Source of the DNA: Streptomyces sp. ATexAB-D23
Lineage (GTDB): Bacteria; Actinomycetota; Actinomycetes; Streptomycetales; Streptomycetaceae
Assembly (NCBI RefSeq): GCF_000373645.1
Contig: NZ_KB892027.1
Location: 1-62,244 of the forward strand
DNA length: 62,244 nucleotides
Reading direction: 5' to 3'
In this document: piece by piece, positions 44,490-53,883 of the stretch
Numbering within the stretch: the first letter of the stretch is position 1
How the letters are laid out: the number at the start of each line of letters is the position of its first letter
Notes under the pieces: model-generated
What the model was told of the DNA's origin: nothing
Database searches by the model: none
Seen by the model: only the letters and a program-made list of their open reading frames with translations
Position numbers and translations under genes: made by a program

Positions 44490-45329
44490 TCACCGTCTGC
44501 GGGAGACTCCCAGCTCGATGAGGTAGCGCTTGGTCACCCGGCCGCCGTAACTCCCGTCGATCAGGCCGGCGATGGACGCCAGCAGTCCGTGCCGGGCGGC
44601 TTCCGGCAGGGCCCGGTGGCCCGAGTAGGTCCGCAGCACGTCCAGATACTCCGAGGTGGTGTACGTGAGGTCCTGCTCGTAGCGGCGGAAGACCGTGGGC
44701 GCGAAGCGGCCGCTTCGCGCCACCTCCCGGGCATGGTCCGCGTTGTCGACATCGGCGGTGGCGGGCGGCCGCGTCCCGGGCTTCGTGCCCGGGTCGAAGC
44801 GTTCGTAGCAGCGCTGGACCTCGACGAAGAACTCCTCGGTGCCGCCCCTCACATGCTGGGTACGCACCACGGCGAGCGCCCCGCCGGGACGCAGGGCGTC
44901 GGCGGCCTTGGGCACGCGTGTCGCCGGGTCGATCCAGTGGAACGCCGTCGCCGCGAGAACCGTGTCGAACGGCTCCGCCGGCAGCGGCCAGCTCTCGAAC
45001 TCGGCCGCCACCACCTCCACGGCCGAAGCTCCCGCCAGGTTGCGCCGGGCGACCGCGGCCATGCTCGCTCCCGCCTCGACCGCCGTGATCCGGCAGCCCC
45101 GGCCGGCCAGGGGAACCGTGGCCTGGCCGGTCCCGCAGCCCAACTCCAGTACGCGGCTGCCGGGACGGGCCCCGGCGAGTTCCACGAGGTCGTCGTAGAG
45201 CGACGGCGGGTACCCGGGCCTGGCCCGGTCGTACAGCTCCGCGTCCTCGTCGAACGTCTGTCGCAGGCGCTCCCGCAGGGAGTCCTCCGGGCTGTCGTCG
45301 CGAGGCGCGGGCGTGGTGGTTTCGGGCAT
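44490..45329 (-). CDS. Class I SAM-dependent methyltransferase
   Basis: 279 residues with VLELGCGTGQATVPLA (SAM-binding), AVEAG, and FDTVLAATAFHWIDP, the pattern of the UbiE/Tam-like small-molecule methyltransferases. There is no sign of involvement in the PKS pathway. It is convergent with the oxidoreductase across 5 bases. Confidence 0.87.
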   Translation of the reverse strand: MPETTTPAPRDDSPEDSLRERLRQTFDEDAELYDRARPGYPPSLYDDLVELAGARPGSRVLELGCGTGQATVPLAGRGCRITAVEAGASMAAVARRNLAGASAVEVVAAEFESWPLPAEPFDTVLAATAFHWIDPATRVPKAADALRPGGALAVVRTQHVRGGTEEFFVEVQRCYERFDPGTKPGTRPPATADVDNADHAREVARSGRFAPTVFRRYEQDLTYTTSEYLDVLRTYSGHRALPEAARHGLLASIAGLIDGSYGGRVTKRYLIELGVSRRR

Positions 45330-45489
45330 GCGGAGCAGATTAGAGGACGCCCGCGCGTGTCAGACGGTGCTCGTGGGCTGCCCGGCCGGTCGGCCCGCTT
45401 CGCCGGAACGGTCTGCCGGCGCCCGCGCAGGGCGTCGCGCTTCCCGGGACGGTGAGCCAAAGAAGGACCGCAGGCGGCCATCGGAGGGG

Positions 45490-46083
45490 CTACGGACGTC
45501 CGCCGTGCCGGAACCACTCCGGCGCCAGGACCGACATCACCGTCGCGTCCACCCGCTCGCCCTCCCAGAGCAGCGCGTCACGCAGCACCCCCTCGGCGAC
45601 GAACCCCGCCTTCTCGTAGGCGCGGCGGGCCCGCGGATTGAACGCGTAGACCTCCAGCGAGATGCGGTGCAGCCCCAGCGACTCGAAGCCGTACCCGAGG
45701 ATCAGACGGGTCGCCTCCGTCCCCAGACCGCGTCCGTAGCTGCCGGGCACCAGGAAGATGCGGAAGTTGCAGCTCTCGTTACCCGGGTCCCAGCCGTTCA
45801 GGACCACCTCGCCGACAACGTTGCCCGTCACCCGCTCGACCACCGCGAGGTCCAGCCGGTCGTCCTGCTCCGCGCGGCTGCCGTACCAGGCACGCAACCG
45901 CCCCTCGTCGAGCACGCCGTCGGGATGGCTGCCGGTCAACCGTGACGCCTCCGCGTCCAGGAACATCGGCATCAGCGCGGCCACGTCATCCACCGTGACG
46001 GGCCGGAGCAGCACCTGTTCCCCGCTCAGCGACGGCTTCTCGCGGAAGTCCGGGCGGGGAGCATGTCGAACGTGATCGGCCAT
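45490..46083 (-). CDS. GNAT acetyltransferase, RimJ/RimL type
   Basis: 197 residues. It opens its fold with LSGEQVLLRPVTVDD, has VPGSYGRGLGTEATRLILGYGF (acetyl-CoA loop) and HRISLEVYAFNPRARRAYEKAGF. The RimJ/RimL type acetylates protein N-termini or small amines. The ATG at 46083 gives this N-terminus. It lies 119 bases past the NRPS-like gene on the same strand. Confidence 0.87.
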   Translation of the reverse strand: MADHVRHAPRPDFREKPSLSGEQVLLRPVTVDDVAALMPMFLDAEASRLTGSHPDGVLDEGRLRAWYGSRAEQDDRLDLAVVERVTGNVVGEVVLNGWDPGNESCNFRIFLVPGSYGRGLGTEATRLILGYGFESLGLHRISLEVYAFNPRARRAYEKAGFVAEGVLRDALLWEGERVDATVMSVLAPEWFRHGGRP

Positions 46084-46202
46084 TTCCGCATTGTGTCCGA
46101 CCGGTCCGCCCGGTGTCCTCCCGATATCCGGGGCGCCTCGCCTCCGTGCCCTCGCTGTTCTCCGGGGCGGGGCCGCGGCCCGCCTCTGCCGCGCCCCCGC
46201 CC

Positions 46203-49200
46203 TCACGGCAACTCGTCCAGCCGGTCCACGCACAACTCGTACCCGCTCTCCGCGTGGACCTTCGACCAGCCCGCCGGCACCGGGGCCGCCGCCGGCCACA
46301 GGGCGCGGCGGCCCGAGGGGTCGCAGAGGACGACGAACGTGACCGGGGCACCGGCGAACGGGTCGTCGGGGGCCGGGCCTTCGAGGACCATGAGGCTGCC
46401 GTCCGCGTCCAGCCGGGCCGCCCGGCCCGTGCGCCACATGCGGGCGCCGGCCCGGGACGGGCCGGCGAACGGGTCGGGCAGGAAGCGTTCACCGGTCGCG
46501 GCCGGGGAGCCGGCGTAGCCGAGGGCCACGCCCGCCCCCGCCACGTACAGCGCACCGACCGTGCCCGGGGCCACCGGCCGCAGCCGGGCGTCCAGGACAT
46601 AGGCCCGGTAGCCCGGGGCGGGCCTGGCCGCTCCCGTACCCCGGTGCTCGACCACCAGGTGGCCCTCGGCCCAGCCGCCGCTGATGATCAGCGACATCCG
46701 CTCCTCGCGGGCGAGCGCGACCAGCGCCACCAGCACCTCGTCACTGCCGCCGAGCAGCATCCGGGCGTCGCGCTCGCGCAGCCAGCGCAGTAACTCCTGC
46801 GGTACGGCGTGCCGCAGGGAACGGTCCGGGACGTGCACCCGGGCACCCCGCACCAGCGCGCCCAGCAGGCCGATCGTGGCGTCGGCGTCCGGGTAGCCGC
46901 GTACCAGCCAGGCGGCGTCGACCGGCTCGGCCAGCGTCGCCGCGACGACCGGTCCGCCGCCCACCACCGTCGCACCGCCCCCGCCCGGCGACCCCGCCGC
47001 ACCGACCGCCCACAGCACCGGGTCGGCCGTGCTCAGCGGGCGGGTACGGTCCGTGTCCAGCAGCGGCCACCTCCCGTCGGCGGGCAGCAGATCGGCGGCC
47101 TCGTCACGCACCAGGCGGGCCGCACCCGGTGTCCGGTCCAGCAGCAGGTCGGCGGTCTCGTCCAGCAGCACCGCCACCGGCCGCACCGAACCGGGCAGCC
47201 GCTGCGCGGGATCGACCGGCACGCACGCCGCCCCGGTCTTCGCGATGGCGAGCACGGCCACCGCGAACCCGGTCGGCGAGGACAGCGCGGTCACGACCGT
47301 GGCCCCGGGGCCCGCGCCATGGGCGACCAGGGCGTGCGCCAGCAGGTCGGAGCGCGAGTCCAGCTCCGCGTAGTCCATGACCGGGACGGCCGGCCCGCCC
47401 GGATCACCGGACCCGTCGCAACCGAGCGGGGCACCGTCCGTGTCATCCGCGCCGCTCACCCCGCCCGACCCGATCGCACCCGACAGCGCCACGGCCTTCG
47501 GCGCGCACCGCACCCGCTCCGCGAACAACTCGGGCACCGTCGTCGCGGGCAGCTCGTGGCGGCCCGCCTCCCACACCCCGCCCCGGTCCGCCGGCCGCCG
47601 GGCCGGCACCAGCGCGCTCAGCACCGCGTCCGGACGGTCCAGGGCCGCCGCGAGCAGCGAGACCAGCCGGCCCGTCAGCGTGGCGGCCACCGTCTCGCCG
47701 ACCGCCTTGCGCCGGTACGTGGTCGTCAGGGTGATGCCCGCCGGCGCGCCCTCAACGCTCTGCCGCTCCGTCAGGGTGAAGCCGACATCGGTGGCCGGCA
47801 GGGCGAGACCGGCGCGTTCCGGCTGCACCGTGAGCGGACCCGAGGCGAACCGGCCGGCCGTCGTGTCCTGGAGGACGGCGAGAGCGACGCCCCCCACGCC
47901 CGCGAGAGGAGCGTCGGCGCTGCGGTAGGCCGCCAGGTCCCGCTTGCGCACCCGGCGCACCAGCTCGCTGAACGCCGGATCGCCCGAGGCGTCCACGGTC
48001 AGCGCCAGCACCCGCCCGTACGCGCCGACCGCGCCCCGCAGTGTGACGTTGTCGCGGGCCGGGACCGGGGCGGCGACGGTGATCTCACCGGTCGTGCCCA
48101 GCTGGTGCAGTACGGCGGTGAGCGCGGCGTGCACCACCATGAAGACCGTGGCCCCCCGCGCGGCAGCGAACCGGGTGAGCCGCGCGTGCAGGGCCTCGTC
48201 CAGGTCGAGGTCCAGGCGGCCGGGGGCCGTGTCGAAGCCCGCGGAGCCGCTGCCGGGCAGCTGGGTCGGTGCCCGGTCGCCATGCGGGGCACGAGGCGCG
48301 TACCGCACGATGTCCCGGACCGGCGAGGGGGTGCCTCCGGCGGCCAACTCCTGGTAGACGCAGGCCAGATCGGCCGCGAGCGGCAACTGCGACCACAGAT
48401 CCACATCGGCGGCGGGCAGCGCCAGCTCCAGCCGGTGGTCGTCCGGTCCCAGGGACCTCAGTCTGGTCCCGGCGTTCCCGGTACGGGAGTTGCGCAGCGC
48501 CCCGTACCGCCGGCCCAGGACGGTCAGCGCCCTGTCCAGCGTCCGTACGTCCAGCGGTCCGCGCAGCCGGAACACCAGCTCGACGCTTTCCGTACCGGAC
48601 GCGCCCGTTTCCGACTCCGACGCGGACGGGTCCGGTCCGATCGCGGTGGCGGGGGCCTCGCCCAGCAGCGCGGACAGCGCGGCCGGGGTCGGCGCGGCGT
48701 GGAGCGCGGCCGGATCGGCCGGGCCGCTGCCCAGGGTCTCGCGCACCCGGTCCAGCAGCCGGGCCGCCGCCGGCGTGTGCCCGCCCATGCCGAAGAAGTC
48801 GCAGTCGGCGCCGATCAGCCCGCGCGGCAGCCCCAGCACCTCGGCGAACAGGTCCCGCACGATCTCCTGGACGGGTGTGCCCGGAGGCGTCCCGCGCGAA
48901 GCGCCCGCCGCCGGCCCCGGCGCGGGCAGGGCGGCGCGGGCGGCCGGGGGCGGGACGGTCAGGCGGGCGCCCGCGGCCAGCGCCGGCCAGATCTCGGCCG
49001 CGCTCGCGGCGGACGCGGGGCTCGCGGCCTGCGCGACGACCTCGTCCCGGCCGGGCCGCAACGCCGCCCCGGGCCGCAGCAGTTCGTCCAGCGCCCGATG
49101 CGGTACGACGACCCCGGCCGCCGGGCCGTCACCGGGCCCGGAGGCGTAACAGACGTACGCAGGGTCGTCGCCGGAGCACGGGACGCCCCCGCCTCCGGCC

Positions 49201-49610
49201 GGCGCACCGCTGTCGGAGCCCGCCGGGCGCGGGCCGAGAACGGCGGCCGGCAGCCCCGCGTAGTCGGAGGCGTCCGCGGCCTCGGCCAGCACGGCACGGG
49301 CCGCGCTGTCGCGTACGACGAACCGGCGGTGCGCGAGCGGATCGGCCGGGTCGAGCGCCACGTACGCCGCCCCGGACCGCAGGACGGCCAGCAGCGCCGT
49401 CACGAGCCGGGGGCCGGGCCGCAGACTCGTCGCCACCCGGTCGCCCCGGCCGATGCCCCGCGCCACGAGGGTCCGGGCCAGCCGGTCGGCCGCCCGGCTC
49501 AGCTCACGGTAGGTCAGGGAGACCTGGTCACCCGGGTGTCCGGGGGCGTGAACGGCGATCGCGTCGGGGCGTGCGGCGACCTGCTGTTCGATGAGACAGG
49601 AGAGGGACAT
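46203..49610 (-). CDS. Degenerate NRPS-like protein (A*-T*-C*-A*) with C-terminal MbtH-like domain
   Basis: 1135 residues, open throughout. Residues about 1-215 look like the first half of an adenylation domain and then break off. A carrier domain follows with the attachment serine replaced by threonine (GMGGHTP, Thr279, codon 48774-48776). A condensation-like domain (about 320-690) lacks HHxxxDG. A second adenylation-like domain (about 720-1080) lacks the TSG P-loop and has YRTGD changed to WRTGR. The last 55 residues match MbtH proteins: VTFVVLCDPSGRRALWP then VPAGW and an ELCVD stretch. It cannot work as a standard NRPS; the MbtH-like part may be active. The intact long frame argues for retained function, perhaps structural or regulatory. 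Confidence 0.82.
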   Translation of the reverse strand: MSLSCLIEQQVAARPDAIAVHAPGHPGDQVSLTYRELSRAADRLARTLVARGIGRGDRVATSLRPGPRLVTALLAVLRSGAAYVALDPADPLAHRRFVVRDSAARAVLAEAADASDYAGLPAAVLGPRPAGSDSGAPAGGGGVPCSGDDPAYVCYASGPGDGPAAGVVVPHRALDELLRPGAALRPGRDEVVAQAASPASAASAAEIWPALAAGARLTVPPPAARAALPAPGPAAGASRGTPPGTPVQEIVRDLFAEVLGLPRGLIGADCDFFGMGGHTPAAARLLDRVRETLGSGPADPAALHAAPTPAALSALLGEAPATAIGPDPSASESETGASGTESVELVFRLRGPLDVRTLDRALTVLGRRYGALRNSRTGNAGTRLRSLGPDDHRLELALPAADVDLWSQLPLAADLACVYQELAAGGTPSPVRDIVRYAPRAPHGDRAPTQLPGSGSAGFDTAPGRLDLDLDEALHARLTRFAAARGATVFMVVHAALTAVLHQLGTTGEITVAAPVPARDNVTLRGAVGAYGRVLALTVDASGDPAFSELVRRVRKRDLAAYRSADAPLAGVGGVALAVLQDTTAGRFASGPLTVQPERAGLALPATDVGFTLTERQSVEGAPAGITLTTTYRRKAVGETVAATLTGRLVSLLAAALDRPDAVLSALVPARRPADRGGVWEAGRHELPATTVPELFAERVRCAPKAVALSGAIGSGGVSGADDTDGAPLGCDGSGDPGGPAVPVMDYAELDSRSDLLAHALVAHGAGPGATVVTALSSPTGFAVAVLAIAKTGAACVPVDPAQRLPGSVRPVAVLLDETADLLLDRTPGAARLVRDEAADLLPADGRWPLLDTDRTRPLSTADPVLWAVGAAGSPGGGGATVVGGGPVVAATLAEPVDAAWLVRGYPDADATIGLLGALVRGARVHVPDRSLRHAVPQELLRWLRERDARMLLGGSDEVLVALVALAREERMSLIISGGWAEGHLVVEHRGTGAARPAPGYRAYVLDARLRPVAPGTVGALYVAGAGVALGYAGSPAATGERFLPDPFAGPSRAGARMWRTGRAARLDADGSLMVLEGPAPDDPFAGAPVTFVVLCDPSGRRALWPAAAPVPAGWSKVHAESGYELCVDRLDELP

Positions 49611-49642
49611 CGTTGGCGCGCTCCTTCGACAGCGGCTTCCGT

Positions 49643-49676
49643 CTTGGCAAGACATTGCCAAGACGTTGGCAGAAAG
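49643..49676. promoter_or_regulatory. Three 11-bp-spaced repeats containing a palindrome upstream of the NRPS-like gene
   Basis: TTGGCAAGACA, TTGCCAAGACG and TTGGCAGAAAG follow one another at exactly 11 bases (49644, 49655, 49666). CTTGGCAA-GACA-TTGCCAAG (49643-49662) is also a perfect palindrome. The 11-bp spacing of heptamers is the hallmark of SARP activator sites; the palindrome would instead suit a dimeric repressor. It ends 33 bases before the start codon. Confidence 0.55.
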
Positions 49677-50021
49677 CGCTCGAAGGATTCTCCGGACCGG
49701 CTTGAGTCTCGCCTTAGTCGCAGGTCGGAGTGAGTGCGAAAAGGTCGTGCGGGCCCGCCGATGTTGCCAGGACGCCGGATGGAGGCGAAGGCGGGAGCGG
49801 TCCCCGCGCCGCCGCTCCACCCGCGCTCCGGCGGCTCTGTGGCGATGCTCATGCCGACGTACGGCATCCTCGGACCCACGACACACGGGTCACGACGACC
49901 GGGGGTCCCCCTCCGCAGCCCGCCCGGTCCTGCCCGAGCGGGCTGCGCCGTGCGGATCTGTCGCACCCCCCGCGCCGTACGAGGTCCCCTCCGCGACCGC
50001 CCGCGGCCGGCTCGACGCCTT
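49677..50021. other. Gap of about 345 bases without a recognised gene
   Basis: This space upstream of the NRPS-like gene carries no convincing frame or RNA. It includes the end of the hydrolase operon and presumably the NRPS-like promoter. Nothing else stands out. Confidence 0.4.
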
Positions 50022-50849
50022 TCAGCCGGCCCGTACGCCGTGGCGCGCGGCGAAGGCGAGCAGGGGCGCGGCGACCCGCGGCGGGTCCTCAAGGATGGGG
50101 GAGTGCCCCAGCCCCGGCAGCAGCTCCACCTCCGCGCCCGGAACGACGCGGTAGTCGGCGGCGGACGAGGAACGCCATCGGCGGTCGTCCGCACCGAAGA
50201 GGACCAGCAACGGCACGCCGAGCACCGCCAGCCGGTCCGGCAACGCCCGCTGCTCCAGATACGCACGGGTGCCCGCCATCGTCGCCGTGAACGTATGGAA
50301 GGTCATGGCGCGCACCTCGTCCAGCAGCGCGTCCGGCACCCGGTACCCCGGCCGGCTGAAGCCCGTGCCCGCGAACTGCCGCAGCTGCTCGTCGCTCGGC
50401 GGCCACTGCGAGGGCCCGGCCGCGCCGGACCCCTGGGCGATGAACGCGCCCAGGCCGGGCCCGGTGTTGATCAGGACCAGGCCGGACACCAGCTCGGGCC
50501 GCTGCTCGGCGAGCGCGGTGGCGGCCACCCCGCCACTGGAATGCCCCACCACCACGGCCCGCCCGACACCGAGCCGGTCCAGCACCTCACCGGCCCGGCG
50601 CGCCTGGTCCGGGATCGTGTAACGGCCGTCGTCCGGTTTGGCCGACCGGCCGTGCCCGAGCAGATCGATCCGTACGACGTGATGGGCCCCGGCCAGCAAC
50701 GGAACCAGTGCGTCCCACGAGCGCGCCGAGGACGCGGACCCGTGGATGAGCAGAAGCGCCGGGGCGTCACGCCGCCCGTCCTGGCACACATGGATGTCGC
50801 CGTCGCCGGGCGCCGGCGACGGGAAAACAGAGGTCTCGGAAGCAGTCAT
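50022..50849 (-). CDS. Alpha/beta hydrolase
   Basis: 275 residues with LLLIHGSASSARSW, VVVGHSSGGVAA (nucleophile) and LPGLGHSPILED (His). Epoxide-hydrolase/haloalkane-type fold; reaction unknown. The ATG at 50849 gives a normal start. The gene precedes the NRPS-like gene on the same strand at about 410 bases and is divergent from the AraC regulator. Confidence 0.84.
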   Translation of the reverse strand: MTASETSVFPSPAPGDGDIHVCQDGRRDAPALLLIHGSASSARSWDALVPLLAGAHHVVRIDLLGHGRSAKPDDGRYTIPDQARRAGEVLDRLGVGRAVVVGHSSGGVAATALAEQRPELVSGLVLINTGPGLGAFIAQGSGAAGPSQWPPSDEQLRQFAGTGFSRPGYRVPDALLDEVRAMTFHTFTATMAGTRAYLEQRALPDRLAVLGVPLLVLFGADDRRWRSSSAADYRVVPGAEVELLPGLGHSPILEDPPRVAAPLLAFAARHGVRAG

Positions 50850-50936
50850 GGACCCACTGTCACCGCCGCCCGCGACGAGGTATTGGACGAATGTTCCCGG
50901 CGCCCGGCGCCCTCGTGGTTCTCGTAGCATGGAAAC

Positions 50937-51776
50937 GTGCACACGTTCACGCACGGAACGGCCGAGTGGGACGTCGCCTGCCCGCGACGGCCCAGCCGGG
51001 TGGCGGGAGTCACCATGGCCGGGTTCCGCGTGCACGACCTGGACGCGCTGCGCATGGTCCCCCACCCGAACGTGACCCTGCTCCTCGAATTCGGCGCCGG
51101 TTCCCCGGTTTTGGACTCAGCCCCCGGGGCACAGCAGCGCGGAAGCCTCGTCGCGGGCCCCGGGCTCGGTTCCGGGGGCGCGGTCCGGGTGCGCGGAGAG
51201 AACGTCGAGTGCGTACAGGTGCGCCTCTCGCCGGTCATCGCCCGCGCGGTGCTCGGCGCCTCGCCCGCCGAACTCGACGGCGCCGTCGTACCGCTCGGCG
51301 ACCTGTGGGGCCGCGAGGCGTCCCGGATATGCGAGCGAATCGGTGAACTCCCCGGCTGGCAGGCCCGCTTCGCGCTGGCGGACGCGCTGCTGACCCGCCG
51401 GTACGCGGCGGGGCCGGCGGTGGACCCGGAGGTCGCCTGGGCCTGGCACCGCACCCTCACCGGCCACGGCCTCGTCCGGGTCGAGGATCTCGCCGCCGAG
51501 GTCGGATGGAGCCGCAAGCGCCTGTGGTCCCGCTTCCGCTCGCAGCTGGGCCTGCCGCCCAAGAGCGCCGCGAAACTGGTCCGCTTCGACCACGCCGCAC
51601 ACCGCCTGGTCGCGGGCGAGGCCGCGGCCCGGGTGGCCGCCGACACCGGCTACGCCGACCAGTCCCACCTGCACCGCGACGTCATGGCGTTCACCGGATC
51701 CACCCCCGCCACCGTGGCCGGTGAACCGTTCCTCGCGGTGGACGACCTGGCCTGGCCCGGCCGCGCGGCCCGGTGA
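50937..51776 (+). CDS. AraC-family regulator
   Basis: 279 residues. The C-terminal domain has two helix-turn-helix elements (VEDLAAEVGWSRKRLWSRFR and AARVAADTGYADQSHLHRDVM). The N-terminal domain is a cupin-like sensor. A GTG start at 50937. It is divergent from the alpha/beta hydrolase gene, its likely target. Confidence 0.87.
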   Translation: MHTFTHGTAEWDVACPRRPSRVAGVTMAGFRVHDLDALRMVPHPNVTLLLEFGAGSPVLDSAPGAQQRGSLVAGPGLGSGGAVRVRGENVECVQVRLSPVIARAVLGASPAELDGAVVPLGDLWGREASRICERIGELPGWQARFALADALLTRRYAAGPAVDPEVAWAWHRTLTGHGLVRVEDLAAEVGWSRKRLWSRFRSQLGLPPKSAAKLVRFDHAAHRLVAGEAAARVAADTGYADQSHLHRDVMAFTGSTPATVAGEPFLAVDDLAWPGRAAR

Positions 51777-51858
51777 ACGGGCCCGAGCCGGACCGGGGTC
51801 AGGGTGCGGGCCGGCCATATCCACGTCCGGACGGACCCTCGTCCCCTACCGTGAGGAC

Positions 51859-52515
51859 GTGCATCCCTTCTCACGCTCCTGGGCGGCGCTGCTCGCCGCC
51901 GTCGCCGGTCTCCCGGACGAGGACTTCGCGCAGCCCTCGGGCTGTGCGGGCTGGCTCGTGCGGGATCTGGTGTGCCACCTGGTCATCGATGCCCAGGACG
52001 TCCTGATCACCCTGGTCACCCCGGCCGAAGCGGAACCCACGGCCGACGCGGCCGGCTACTGGGACCTCCTCGCCGAACCCCCGGCCGGTGACGACCCGCT
52101 CGACGCGCTGATCCCCCGGCTCGCAGCGGCGTACGGCGAGCCGCGGTGGCTCAAGTTCCACCTGGACGACGTCGGTTCGGCCGCGGGCCGGGCCGCCGCA
52201 CTCGCGGACCCCGCCGCCCGGGTCTCCACCCAGGACAAGGTGCTCACCGCCGGCGACTACCTGTCGGCGTACGTCCTCGAGTGGACCCTGCACCACCTCG
52301 ATCTCGTCGCGCATCTGCCGGCGGCCCCCGCGCCGCCCGCCGAGACCCTGGCGGTGGCGCGCACCGCGCTGGAGGATCTCGCCGGTGCCGCGTTCCCCGC
52401 GTCGTTCCCGGACGCCGACGCGCTGCGGATCGGCACGGGGCGGCGTACGCCGACCGCCGCGCAGACGGCGGAACTGGGCGCACTCGCGGCGAGGCTTCCG
52501 CTCATCCTCGGCTGA
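51859..52515 (+). CDS. Maleylpyruvate-isomerase-N/DinB-like metal-binding protein
   Basis: 218 residues. The N-terminal four-helix-bundle region has CAGWLVRDLVCHLV, with a metal-ligand-type histidine, and a later EWTLHHLDLVAHL helix. Members use mycothiol or are small thiol transferases. The GTG at 51859 places the bundle at the N-terminus. Function is assigned to family only. Confidence 0.75.
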   Translation: MHPFSRSWAALLAAVAGLPDEDFAQPSGCAGWLVRDLVCHLVIDAQDVLITLVTPAEAEPTADAAGYWDLLAEPPAGDDPLDALIPRLAAAYGEPRWLKFHLDDVGSAAGRAAALADPAARVSTQDKVLTAGDYLSAYVLEWTLHHLDLVAHLPAAPAPPAETLAVARTALEDLAGAAFPASFPDADALRIGTGRRTPTAAQTAELGALAARLPLILG

Positions 52516-52529
52516 CCGCGCCCGGCCCG

Positions 52530-53126
52530 TCAGCCCTGAGCCGGCCCCGTGCCGGCGTCCAGGATGCCGTCGACGCCGTGCAGGAACGTCTCGGAGACCA
52601 GCGCCGGGTCGGAGAGGCAGCCTGCGGCCATCGCGCCGTCCCGGAGCATGACGAAGTGGCGGCCCGCCGCGTCGGCCGGTGTGCGGCCGGCCTCGGCCAT
52701 CAGTTCCGTGACGGTTTCCAGGAACCACTGCCGGTGGGCCAGGACCGCTCGGTGGACGGGGTGTTCCGGGTCGGGGTACTCGGCCGCCGCGTTGAGGAAG
52801 GCGCACCCGCGGAACCCGGAGGACCGGATGCCCTCCACGATGGACCGGCCGACGGCCCGGACGGTGTCGGCCGGTGCGAGGTCCTGGGCCCGGATGGCGG
52901 CGACCTGCCCGCGGATGCCCTGGTCGGCCTGCTGGAGGTAGCAGAGGATCAGCTCCTCCTTCCCCTTGAAATGCCGGTACAGGGTCGCGCGGGTGACCTG
53001 GGCCTCCGCGATGATCCGGTCGACGCCGACGGAGTGAATCCCCTCCGCGTAGAAAATCCTGGTCGCTGTGTCGAGCAGCCGGGACCGAGCCTCCGACGTG
53101 CTCCCGGCCTGTGTGCGCGCGCTCAT
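52530..53126 (-). CDS. TetR-family regulator
   Basis: 198 residues. The helix-turn-helix is VDRIIAEAQVTRATLYRHFKGKEEL at about residues 34-58. The C-terminal ligand domain has FRGCAFLNAAAEYPD, as in AcrR-like regulators of the TetR_C_33-like group. The ATG at 53126 is 22 bases from a 19-bp inverted repeat arm. It should repress itself and the divergent membrane protein. Confidence 0.88.
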   Translation of the reverse strand: MSARTQAGSTSEARSRLLDTATRIFYAEGIHSVGVDRIIAEAQVTRATLYRHFKGKEELILCYLQQADQGIRGQVAAIRAQDLAPADTVRAVGRSIVEGIRSSGFRGCAFLNAAAEYPDPEHPVHRAVLAHRQWFLETVTELMAEAGRTPADAAGRHFVMLRDGAMAAGCLSDPALVSETFLHGVDGILDAGTGPAQG

Positions 53127-53147
53127 GGGGACACCGTAACAGCCGAT

Positions 53148-53225
53148 GAGGGAGAACGTTCGGTCTTGACAGGGGGGTGCGGGCTCCCTTAGATGGAAAG
53201 GGAGAGAGACCGAACGTTCTCCCTC
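53148..53225. promoter_or_regulatory. Perfect 19-bp inverted repeat spanning the TetR/membrane-protein promoters
   Basis: GAGGGAGAACGTTCGGTCT (53148-53166) is repeated in inverse at 53207-53225. Each arm also has the palindrome GAACGTTC. The 40-base spacer contains TTGACA (53165-53170), a fair -35. Two operators of the TetR gene at 52530 is the natural reading. Confidence 0.75.
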
Positions 53226-53276
53226 GCATCGATTCCAGCGCCCCTCGCGGCACCCGCTCCCGTCGAAAGGCCCGCC

Positions 53277-53858
53277 ATGAGCACTCGTACGAACACCCCG
53301 GCCGCCACCCCCGCCCCGGTCGTCGCGAACATGTCCGGCACGCTGCGGCCCCTGTACTTCCTGCGCTTCGCGTTCGCCCTCGCCTGGGCCGCGCTGCTGT
53401 TCACCTCGGCGGACGGCCTGGGCGCCCTGAGCACCACGCTGCTGGTGGCCTACCCCCTGTTCGACGTCGGGTGCGCGGTCGTGGACATCAGGTCCGCCAA
53501 GGCCGGCCGGGGGCCGGTGCGGGGGCTCTACGCCAACGTCGCGCTGAGCACCCTCACCGCCGCAGGCCTGGTCGCCGCCGCCGGCCACGGCATCCCCGCC
53601 GTGCTGCGGGTCTGGGGCGCCTGGGCCATCACCGCGGGGCTCGTCCAGCTGATCGTCGGCATCCTGCGGCGCGGTATGGGAGGACAGTGGCCGATGATCG
53701 CCAGCGGCGCCATCTCCACCCTGGCCGGAACCTCGTTCATCGCCCAGGCGGGCAAGGGCGACGCCTCGCTGACGACCCTGGCCGGCTACGCGTTCCTCGG
53801 CGGCGTCTTCTTCCTCGTCTCCGCCATGCGCCTGGGCCGTACGAACAGCCCCGCGTGA
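53277..53858 (+). CDS. DUF308-like membrane protein
   Basis: 193 residues with about six hydrophobic segments, from LYFLRFAFALAWAALLF near residue 26 to the final YAFLGGVFFLVSAMRLG. No catalytic motif. The ATG at 53277 follows GAAAGG. It is divergent from the TetR gene and the likely target of its operators. Confidence 0.78.
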   Translation: MSTRTNTPAATPAPVVANMSGTLRPLYFLRFAFALAWAALLFTSADGLGALSTTLLVAYPLFDVGCAVVDIRSAKAGRGPVRGLYANVALSTLTAAGLVAAAGHGIPAVLRVWGAWAITAGLVQLIVGILRRGMGGQWPMIASGAISTLAGTSFIAQAGKGDASLTTLAGYAFLGGVFFLVSAMRLGRTNSPA

Positions 53859-53883
53859 ACGGCGGCACGCCTCCCGCGCCCGG

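Noticed and set aside
46203..49610. Functional NRPS module
   Set aside because: The carrier serine, condensation histidines and adenylation P-loop and Asp are all lost.
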